A DNA stretch of 64,000 nt from Dietzia sp. ANT_WB102. Its GTDB lineage: Bacteria; Actinomycetota; Actinomycetes; Mycobacteriales; Mycobacteriaceae. Positions 57,571-64,000 of this stretch are shown here, piece after piece; position 1 is the first letter of the stretch; every line of letters starts with the position of its first letter. The position numbers and the translations under genes were made by a program. Below the pieces are notes generated by a model. That model saw only the letters and a program-made list of their open reading frames with translations. It was not told the DNA's origin and did not search any database. The DNA lies in assembly GCF_008369165.1 (NCBI RefSeq), contig NZ_VOBA01000001.1:558001-622000 (forward strand). Direction: 5' to 3'.

Positions 57571-57950
57571 CGATGCTCCTCGCCGACCGCACTCTCACGG
57601 CGTCCCTCGCTGCTGCTCGCCGCAACCGGCACGTCGGCCGCTCTGCGGTGTTCGATTCCAACGGGGTGTACGTCGTTGACTTTACCCCGTGCCATGCGTA
57701 AGAAGAGCGTCACTTTCCGGAAAAAACTGCAGCTAGAGCCGCTTTCGGGACGCTTTCTCGAAATGAGACACATCTGCCTATGCGCTACGGGGCCGGCACT
57801 TGACATTCTCAGTGTGAGACATAAGTCACACAGTCGGGGGGGTCTACTCAGAGCCACGGGCAGCGCTCACGCCCGGAATGGTCGAACCGATTGGACGCCC
57901 CGGCCCGGCCGCACCACTCCAGATGCCAACCCACCAGGAGGCGAACGGCA
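57571..57950. promoter_or_regulatory. Divergent regulator-prmA promoter region
   Basis: 380 nt without a gene. It contains a TTGACA at 57800-57805 and a near-perfect inverted repeat downstream of it at 57813-57832. The 120 nt between the repeat and the prmA ATG contain a GGAGG-type site (CAGGAGGCGAACGGCA) and no small gene. The stretch next to the regulator start shows no recognisable element. Confidence 0.7.
57800..57832 (+). promoter_or_regulatory. Candidate prmA promoter and operator
   Basis: A perfect -35-like TTGACA at 57800-57805, then the dyad TGTGAGAC-ATAA-GTCACACA at 57813-57832 (7 of 8 positions complementary). The dyad overlaps the expected -10 zone (TAAGTC, 16-nt spacing). The sigma-54 -24/-12 pattern is absent. 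The dyad is the best candidate for binding by the divergent regulator. Confidence 0.55.
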
Positions 57951-59585
57951 ATGAGCAGACAGAGCCTGACCAAGGCGCACAACAAGATCAGTGAGCTGAC
58001 GTGGGAGCCGACTTTCGCGACTCCGGCGACACGCTTCGGTACGGACTACACCTTCGAGAAGGCACCCAAGAAGGACCCGCTGAAGCAGATCATGCGGTCC
58101 TACTTCCCAATGGAGGAAGAGAAGGACAATCGGGTGTACGGCGCGATGGACGGCGCGATCCGCGGCAACATGTTCCGCCAGGTCCAGCCGCGCTGGCTGG
58201 AATGGCAGAAGCTGTTCCTGTCGATCATCCCGTTCCCGGAGATCTCCGCAGCACGCGCAATGCCTATGGCCATCGACGCCGTACCGAATCCGGAGATTCA
58301 TAACGGACTCGCGGTGCAGATGATCGACGAGGTTCGTCACTCGACGATCCAGATGAACCTCAAGAAGCTCTACATGAACCACTATGTCGATCCCGCCGGG
58401 TTCGACATCTCGTCGAAGGGATTCGCGAACAACTACGCGGGCACCATCGGCAGGCAGTTCGGCGAGGGCTTCATCACCGGTGACGCGATCACGGCGGCGA
58501 ACATCTATCTGACTGTCGTCGCGGAAACAGCGTTCACCAACACGCTGTTCGTTGCGATGCCGGACGAAGCTGCCGCCAACGGCGACTACCTCCTACCCAC
58601 GGTGTTCCACTCGGTCCAGTCCGACGAGTCGCGACACATCTCCAACGGCTACTCGATCCTTCTCATGGCCCTGGCAGACGAGAAGAACCGTCCGCTGCTA
58701 GAACGCGACCTGCGCTACGCCTGGTGGAACAACCACTGTGTGGTGGACGCGGCGATCGGCACGTTCATCGAGTACGGCACCAAGGACCGTCGCAAGAACC
58801 GTGAGTCCTACGCCGAGATGTGGCGTCGGTGGATCTACGACGACTACTACCGCTCCTACCTCCTCCCCCTCGAGAAGTACGGGCTCACTATCCCGCACGA
58901 CCTTGTTGAGGAGGCCTGGAACCGGATCACGAATAAGTTCTATCACCATGAGGTGGCGCGCTTCTTCGCCACCGGTTGGCCGGTGAACTACTGGAAGATC
59001 GATCCGATGACGGATACAGACTTCGAGTGGTTCGAGGAGAAGTACCCGGGTTGGTACTCGCGGTTCGGCAAGTGGTGGGAGAACTACAACCGGATGAAGT
59101 ATCCGGGCCGCAACAAGCCCATCGCCTTCGAGGAGGTTGGTTACGAGTATCCGCACCGCTGCTGGACCTGTATGGTCCCGGCCTTGATCCGTGAGGACAT
59201 GGTCGTAGAGAAGGTCGACGGACAATGGCGGACCTACTGCTCGGAAACCTGCTACTGGACTGACGCGGTGGCATTCCGAGACGAGTACGAGGGGCGGCCC
59301 ACGCCGAACATGGGCCGGCTGACCGGCGACCGCGAGTGGGAGACCCTTCACCACAACGAGGACCTGGCCGACATCGTCGAGAAGCTCGGTTATATCCGGG
59401 ATGACGGAAAGACACTCATTCCGCAGCCGCATCTGGATCTGGACGACCCGGCGAAGATGTGGACCACCGACGATCTCCGGGGCATCACGTTCCAGAGTCC
59501 GAACGTGCTCCTCAACCAGATGTCCGACGCCGAGCGGGTGGCTCACATAGCCGCGTACCGCGCGAATAAGAACGTCAGCGTCTGA
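57951..59585 (+). CDS. prmA: Propane 2-monooxygenase-type hydroxylase, large subunit
   Basis: A 544-residue soluble diiron monooxygenase alpha subunit. Diiron ligands are readable: Glu97 (FPEISAARA), Glu127/His130 in DEVRH, Glu192 in VVAETAF, and Glu226/His229 in DESRH. The C-terminal part has CWTCMV and YCSETCYW cysteine motifs of a YHS-like element. It should oxidise short alkanes (propane to 2-propanol, by family) and sometimes acetone or phenol. The ATG at 57951 has AGGAGG about 10 nt upstream. First gene of the prmABCD operon. Confidence 0.95.
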   Translation: MSRQSLTKAHNKISELTWEPTFATPATRFGTDYTFEKAPKKDPLKQIMRSYFPMEEEKDNRVYGAMDGAIRGNMFRQVQPRWLEWQKLFLSIIPFPEISAARAMPMAIDAVPNPEIHNGLAVQMIDEVRHSTIQMNLKKLYMNHYVDPAGFDISSKGFANNYAGTIGRQFGEGFITGDAITAANIYLTVVAETAFTNTLFVAMPDEAAANGDYLLPTVFHSVQSDESRHISNGYSILLMALADEKNRPLLERDLRYAWWNNHCVVDAAIGTFIEYGTKDRRKNRESYAEMWRRWIYDDYYRSYLLPLEKYGLTIPHDLVEEAWNRITNKFYHHEVARFFATGWPVNYWKIDPMTDTDFEWFEEKYPGWYSRFGKWWENYNRMKYPGRNKPIAFEEVGYEYPHRCWTCMVPALIREDMVVEKVDGQWRTYCSETCYWTDAVAFRDEYEGRPTPNMGRLTGDREWETLHHNEDLADIVEKLGYIRDDGKTLIPQPHLDLDDPAKMWTTDDLRGITFQSPNVLLNQMSDAERVAHIAAYRANKNVSV

Positions 59586-59719
59586 TCCCAGAGTGAAGTG
59601 AAGGGGTCGCCGGGTGACAGACGGCGGCCCCTGGAGGGGAGTAGCGCTGGCCCACTGAGGAACGGCGCCACTCACCCTGCTTCTCCACTATCGAATCGTC
59701 ATCAACCAGGAGCGAGACC

Positions 59720-60781
59720 GTGTCTGAAAAGCACCGCATCTACTTCGAACCTGTCGGCATCGAGATCGAGGTCTCGGAGGACGAACGGATCCTCGACGCG
59801 GCCTTCAAGCAGAACGTCCACTTGATGCATGGTTGCCGAGAGGGTCAGTGCTCGGCATGTAAGTCGTTTGTTCTCGACGGCGATATTCAAATGGACAAGT
59901 ATTCGACGTTTGCTTGTAACGACTCCGAGGTCGAGGACGGATTCGTCCTCCTGTGTCGAGCGCACGCGTTTGAGGACTGCACCATCGAACTGCTCAACTT
60001 CGACGAGGACGAGCTGTTCAACGCGACGCCCATCCAGGACGTCGATTGCGAGGTCCTGTCGGTGGTGGAGCTCACCGGCGACATGGTGTCGCTAAAGATG
60101 CGCCCGCTGGGCGGGGTCGACTTCGACTTCAAGCCCGGGCAGTACACGGACGTTCTCATTCCGGGAGGAGAGGACGGCGAGAAGCGGTCCTTCTCAATGG
60201 CCACCACTCCGATTAGTGCGGACCATCTTGAGTTCATCATCAAGAAATACCCGGGCGGACAGTTCTCCTCGCTTCTTGACGACGGAATCGCGGCCGGCAC
60301 CCAACTGCACCTCAATGGCCCGTACGGGAACTGCACCATCAAGGAGGGTCGGGTGCTCCCAATCGTCGGTATCGCCGGCGGTGCGGGTATGGCACCAATC
60401 CTCTCACTTCTCCGGCACCTCGCCGAGACAAACTCCGACCGCAGCGTTCACTTCTACTACGGCGCGCGGAGAATAGACGACCTTTTCTACATCGACGAGA
60501 TCCGTGAGATCGGAAAGAAGCTTAAGGACTTTCGATTCGTAGTGGGGCTGTCGGACGAGCTTCCCGCGGAGTGGGGCTACGAGGACGTGGTACTCGAAGA
60601 GGGGTTCATTCACATGGTCGCCGAGCGTCATGAGCCAACTCTCCGGTCCACTGAGGTCTACATGTGCGGCCCACCCCCGATGGTCGATGCCGCGACGGAA
60701 ATGCTCGAAAGCCAAATGGTACCGAGCGACCAAGTCTTTTTCGACAAGTTCACTAGTCCGATGACGCCCGAGAGCGTCTGA
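59720..60781 (+). CDS. prmB: Propane monooxygenase reductase
   Basis: A 353-residue iron-sulfur flavoprotein that passes electrons from NADH to PrmA. The N-terminal plant-type [2Fe-2S] ferredoxin domain has Cys39, Cys44, Cys47 and Cys79. The FAD site reads KRSFSMATTP, and the NAD site reads IVGIAGGAGMAPILSLL. The C-terminal MCGPPPMVDAA motif follows. GTG start with an AGGAGCGAG site. 134 nt separate it from prmA. Confidence 0.95.
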   Translation: MSEKHRIYFEPVGIEIEVSEDERILDAAFKQNVHLMHGCREGQCSACKSFVLDGDIQMDKYSTFACNDSEVEDGFVLLCRAHAFEDCTIELLNFDEDELFNATPIQDVDCEVLSVVELTGDMVSLKMRPLGGVDFDFKPGQYTDVLIPGGEDGEKRSFSMATTPISADHLEFIIKKYPGGQFSSLLDDGIAAGTQLHLNGPYGNCTIKEGRVLPIVGIAGGAGMAPILSLLRHLAETNSDRSVHFYYGARRIDDLFYIDEIREIGKKLKDFRFVVGLSDELPAEWGYEDVVLEEGFIHMVAERHEPTLRSTEVYMCGPPPMVDAATEMLESQMVPSDQVFFDKFTSPMTPESV

Positions 60782-60804
60782 GAACAGAAACGGAAGTGAC
60801 CGAC

Positions 60805-61941
60805 ATGACAGAAGCAACGGCCGAAGAAACGGCCGAAGAAAACGGCGAGAAGAAGCAGGACGATAGATTCCCCTCGATCCACTTCACCGACGCCCAGGCG
60901 GGTTCTCTGGAGTTCCCTAGTTCGAAGAGTCGTAGCTACAGCTACTTCAAGCCCGCCAAGCTCAGGGCGACGATGTACGAGGACGTCACCGTCGACGTAC
61001 AGCCAGACCCGGAACGGTATCTATCGCAGGGTTGGATCTACGGCTTCGGTGACGGTCCCGGTGGCTACCCGAAGGAATGGACGGCCGCTAAATCCGAAGT
61101 CTGGCACGACTTCCGCGACCCGAACCAGGAGTGGGAACAGACCATCTACCGCAACAACGCGGCGGTCGTCCGGCAGGTGCAGTTGTGCCTCGAAAACGCG
61201 AAGCGAGCACACGCCTATGCGGGCTGGAACAGCGCGTGGACGTCCTTCGTCGCACGCAACATCGGTGCGTGGATGCATGCCGAGAACGGCCTGGCCTTGC
61301 ATGTGTTCACGGCCATCCAGCGCTCAGGGCCGACCAACATGATCAACACCGCGGTCGCGGTCAACGCAGCGCATAAGATGCGTTTCGCCCAGGATCTGGC
61401 CCTGTTCAACCTGGATCTATCGGAGGAACTCGAAGAGTTCGACGGTGAGATCCACAAGGAAGTCTGGCAGTCGTCCCCGGAATGGCAGCCGACCCGCAGG
61501 CTCGTCGAGGAACTCACGGCGACGGGGGACTGGTGCGAGCTCCTGTTCGCGACGAACGTCGTCTTTGAACAGCTGGTCGGAGCTCTGTTCCGCTCAGAAC
61601 TGGTCATGCAGATTGCTGCGCAGAATGGCGACTACATCACGCCGACCATCGTCGGCACGGGCGAGAACGATTACGACCGAGACCTCAAGTACACCCGGTC
61701 ACTGTTTCGCATGCTCGTGCGCGACGAGGTCCACGGTGAAGCCAACAAGGAGTTGTTCGGCCAGTGGTTGGCCAAGTGGATGCCGAAGGCGGTCGCAGCG
61801 GCCACTGCTCTGCAGCCCATCTGGTCGCAGCCTGCTGAGAAGCCGGTGACGTTCACGACGTCCTGTGAGTTGGCCAGTCAGAAATTCTCGATTCTGCTCG
61901 AAGAGCTCGAGTTGGAAATCCCGAAGGAGCTGCAGTCATGA
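60805..61941 (+). CDS. prmC: Propane monooxygenase hydroxylase, small subunit
   Basis: A 378-residue beta subunit of the diiron hydroxylase. It begins with an acidic N-terminal arm ([15 protein letters not shown]) and then shows [34 protein letters not shown]. The long helical body ([47 protein letters not shown]) lacks the iron ligands, as expected. The ATG at 60805 has GGAAG 8 nt upstream; a GTG at 60796 overlaps that site. It ends overlapping prmD by 4 nt. Confidence 0.95.
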   Translation: MTEATAEETAEENGEKKQDDRFPSIHFTDAQAGSLEFPSSKSRSYSYFKPAKLRATMYEDVTVDVQPDPERYLSQGWIYGFGDGPGGYPKEWTAAKSEVWHDFRDPNQEWEQTIYRNNAAVVRQVQLCLENAKRAHAYAGWNSAWTSFVARNIGAWMHAENGLALHVFTAIQRSGPTNMINTAVAVNAAHKMRFAQDLALFNLDLSEELEEFDGEIHKEVWQSSPEWQPTRRLVEELTATGDWCELLFATNVVFEQLVGALFRSELVMQIAAQNGDYITPTIVGTGENDYDRDLKYTRSLFRMLVRDEVHGEANKELFGQWLAKWMPKAVAAATALQPIWSQPAEKPVTFTTSCELASQKFSILLEELELEIPKELQS

Positions 61942-62291
61942 GCGAGATGATATTCGGTGCGGAAGCGACATTCTCCAACATGTGCGGAGTGACGCTGATG
62001 AACACACCGGTCGGCCAGGTGGTCGCCGAGGTGATGAAGGGCAAGCCCGGGGTCGAATTGGTCGAGTATCCGTCAATGATCCGCGTGGACGGCGGCGAGA
62101 AGTTGGTGTTCGACTACGACGAGCTCAGCGATGCGCTCGGTGAGGACTTCAACGAGATGACCTTCGAGGAAATCTCATCGACCCACTACGGCCGGATGGT
62201 CCACCTGGACGACAAGACGATGATCTTCGCGAGCCCGGAGGCGGCCGCGGAATACATCGGCTTCACCCTCACTGCGACGGAGAGCCCGTGA
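61938..62291 (+). CDS. prmD: Propane monooxygenase coupling/effector protein
   Basis: A 117-residue MmoB/DmpM-type effector protein that binds the hydroxylase and couples NADH use to substrate oxidation. It shows [52 protein letters not shown], the family fold, and a helical tail. The ATG overlaps the prmC stop by 4 nt. It is followed by 117 nt and then the amidohydrolase gene. Confidence 0.93.
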   Translation: MSEMIFGAEATFSNMCGVTLMNTPVGQVVAEVMKGKPGVELVEYPSMIRVDGGEKLVFDYDELSDALGEDFNEMTFEEISSTHYGRMVHLDDKTMIFASPEAAAEYIGFTLTATESP

Positions 62292-62408
62292 AGGTCTTGA
62301 CCTAACTTTTCCGCTCCCGGGCCGCGAGGCGCCTGCGTCGTGGCCCTGGGAGGGCATGCCCCTCCCGGCATTGTTCACCTCGAATTTCCACCACTCATAA
62401 CAGGAGCT

Positions 62409-63458
62409 ATGGACGCCATGTATACGCACAATGGAGAAAAATACTTCATCGTCGACAGCCATATCCATATCTGGGATGGCCGGCCCGAGAATTATAAGAA
62501 CATCCACGGCAAGCAGTTCATCGACACGTTCTTCGGGTATCACTCAAATCTCTCCCCAGACGAGGAGAAGTGGGCGTACGACGATTTCCTCTACTACGGC
62601 CCAGAGGGCGTGGAACGGGATGTCTTTGAAGAAGGCCAGGTCGATCACGCGATCCTGCAGACGACCATGCTCACGGATTTCTACCACGACACGTTCTCCC
62701 CGAACGAGGTCAACTGGAAGTTCGCCCAGGACAATCCTGAGCGTGTGACGTACAACCATGCCTACGATCCGCGTTTTGAGGAGTCGGGACTCACGCAGCT
62801 CGAGAAGGACGCTGAGAAGTACAACCTCAAGGGCGTGAAGCTGTACACGGCCGAGTGGCACGGAGACTCCCGCGGATACCGGCTCGACGATCCGTGGTCG
62901 CGACGTTACCTGGAGAAGTGCATCGAACTGGGGATCAAGAACATTCATATCCATAAGGGGCCGACGCTCAGGCCGCTGGACATGGATGCGTTCAGCGTGC
63001 GCGATGTTGACCCGGTCGCCTCGGACTACACGGAACTTAACTTCATCGTGGAACATTGCGGTCTGCCACGTCTGGACGAGTTCTGCTGGATCGCCACCCA
63101 GGAGTCGAACGTGCACGCCGGCCTGTCCGTCGTGATGCCGTTCATCCACACCCGCCCGCGCTACTTCGCGGAGATGATCGGGGAGATGCTGTACTGGATC
63201 GGCGACGAGAAAATGCAGTTCTCTTCGGACTACGCGCTGTGGAAGCCGAAGTGGCTGATCGAGGCCTTCCTCGACTTCCAGATCCCGGAGGACATGCAGG
63301 AGGAGTACGGCCAGATCACGGTCGAGAACAAGAAGCGGATCCTCGGTCTCAACACTGCGGCAATGTACGACATCGAGGTGCCCGAGGAGTTCCAGGTGCC
63401 CGGTGGGTCCGATGCGGACAAGCCGAAGCAGGAAGTCGCCGCAGGGGCGGAGGCCTGA
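62409..63458 (+). CDS. Amidohydrolase-like protein of the prm operon
   Basis: A 349-residue metal-dependent TIM-barrel hydrolase of the ACMSD/2-pyrone-dicarboxylate type. The metal HxH is at His18/His20 in VDSHIHIWDG; later NIHIHKGP, VEHCGLP and QFSSDYALWKP supply further ligands. The same gene follows prm/mim clusters in other actinobacteria; its role there is not firmly known. AGGAG directly before 62409 favours that ATG, though 62418 is possible. The frame from 62340 is longer but lacks support. Confidence 0.9.
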   Translation: MDAMYTHNGEKYFIVDSHIHIWDGRPENYKNIHGKQFIDTFFGYHSNLSPDEEKWAYDDFLYYGPEGVERDVFEEGQVDHAILQTTMLTDFYHDTFSPNEVNWKFAQDNPERVTYNHAYDPRFEESGLTQLEKDAEKYNLKGVKLYTAEWHGDSRGYRLDDPWSRRYLEKCIELGIKNIHIHKGPTLRPLDMDAFSVRDVDPVASDYTELNFIVEHCGLPRLDEFCWIATQESNVHAGLSVVMPFIHTRPRYFAEMIGEMLYWIGDEKMQFSSDYALWKPKWLIEAFLDFQIPEDMQEEYGQITVENKKRILGLNTAAMYDIEVPEEFQVPGGSDADKPKQEVAAGAEA

Positions 63459-63463
63459 TCGCG

Positions 63464-64000
63464 ATGACCGCCACGATCACCTCTCTGCCCGATAAGGTAT
63501 GGGCAGCGCTGGACACCGTCGTGGACCCCGAGCTGGACGAACCCGTGACCGACCTGGGATTCGTCCGCTCGGTGGACATCGATGACCACGGAGTGTCCGT
63601 CCACCTCAGACTCCCGACGTCGTTCTGCGCGCCGAACTTCGCCTACCTCATGGCCTCGGATGCCCAGGACGCGCTGAAGGAGGTCCCAGGGATCGGAAGA
63701 GTGGTGGTCGAGCTCGACGACCACCACGATTCGCCCAAGATCAATGCTGGTCTCGCTGCCGAGGCCGGCTATCAGGGCACCTTCGGAACGGAGGCGCGGG
63801 AGTCGCTCGACGAACTCCGCGCCACGTTCAAGAAGAAGGCCCATACGGCGGCGATGGAACGAAGCCTGCAGCGGCTCCTTAAGTCGAACCCCGATCTGCG
63901 GGTGGAGGACCTGGGTTCTGTTCAGCTCGCAGATCTTCCGCCGACCAAGACCACGGAGGCGCTTCTCCGACGACGGGAGGCGATCGGACTCCCTGCCAGC
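63464..64000 (+). CDS. DUF59/MIP18 family protein, cut by window edge
   Basis: A partial gene of at least 179 codons running off the right edge. The DUF59 domain reads DKVWAALDTVVDPELDEPVTDLGFVRSV and LRLPTSFCAPNFAYLMASDAQDALKEVPGI, a FeS-assembly or metal-centre helper family (PaaD/SufT-like). It has a ~100-residue helical extension after it. ATG at 63464 follows GGAGG by 10 nt. In related operons a chaperonin-like gene comes next and would lie outside the window. Confidence 0.88.
   Translation, partial: MTATITSLPDKVWAALDTVVDPELDEPVTDLGFVRSVDIDDHGVSVHLRLPTSFCAPNFAYLMASDAQDALKEVPGIGRVVVELDDHHDSPKINAGLAAEAGYQGTFGTEARESLDELRATFKKKAHTAAMERSLQRLLKSNPDLRVEDLGSVQLADLPPTKTTEALLRRREAIGLPAS

Noticed and set aside
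57795-57812. Sigma-54 promoter upstream of prmA
   Set aside because: GGCAC is present but the matching TTGC element at the right spacing is not, and the regulator lacks GAFTGA.

Overview
The window is high-GC actinobacterial DNA carrying the chromosomal replication origin. Gene order (mutT4 - DUF6049 gene - murJ - sigM - trxB - trxA - cwlM - Rv3916c-like - parB - parA - rsmG - khpB - yidC - yidD - rnpA - rpmH - dnaA - dnaN - recF - dciA - gyrB - gyrA - DUF3566 gene - tRNA-Ile - tRNA-Ala) matches the mycobacterial origin region almost gene for gene. A mycolyltransferase-like esterase and the split murJ/pseudokinase pair also point to the mycolic-acid group (Mycobacteriales). Dietzia or a close relative is my best guess, but the sequence alone does not prove the genus.

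Layout. 1-889: partial MFS transporter. 949-12.0 kb: left replichore, all on the minus strand: tRNA-Ala, tRNA-Ile, DUF3566 membrane protein, gyrA, gyrB, dciA, recF, dnaN, dnaA. DnaA boxes lie on both sides of dnaA, mainly in the dnaA-dnaN gap. 12.5-18.9 kb: right replichore on the plus strand: rpmH, rnpA, yidD, yidC, khpB, rsmG, parA, parB and an Rv3916c-like gene. Three parS sites surround rsmG and parAB. 18.9-29.8 kb: minus-strand cell-wall and redox block: cwlM, trxA, trxB, sigM, pseudokinase, murJ, DUF6049 protein, NUDIX hydrolase. 29.9-37.0 kb: mycolyltransferase-like esterase, ABM monooxygenase, CCA-adding enzyme, GT87 glycosyltransferase, an odd Gly/Ser pentad-repeat protein and an MFS transporter. 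37.1-52.3 kb: ordinary accessory genes: YqgE, MFS, VOC/AraC pair, AzlCD, P450/MarR pair, GNAT, two small exported proteins, DJ-1-like protein, SBF-like transporter, two DUF202 proteins, SRPBCC, hemerythrin, SdpI-like protein, MarR, and a KtrB/KtrA potassium uptake pair.

52.4-64 kb looks less GC-rich by eye and more like acquired DNA. It holds a probable copper-handling group (His-rich membrane protein, PCu(A)C lipoprotein, PepSY membrane protein), an ISL3-type transposase remnant, and then a propane-type soluble diiron monooxygenase operon. That operon is prmA (large hydroxylase), prmB (reductase), prmC (small hydroxylase), prmD (coupling protein), an amidohydrolase, and a DUF59 protein cut by the window edge. 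A divergent AcoR/MimR-type regulator precedes it. The regulator keeps the GAF, AAA-like and Fis layout, but its AAA part has lost the Walker A lysine, the Walker B acidic pair and the GAFTGA loop.

I found no CRISPR array, no phage and no clearly new defence system. The items most worth a second look are the degenerate regulator with its promoter operator, the Gly/Ser pentad-repeat protein, the copper group, the separate murJ-linked pseudokinase, and sigM without an adjacent anti-sigma gene.
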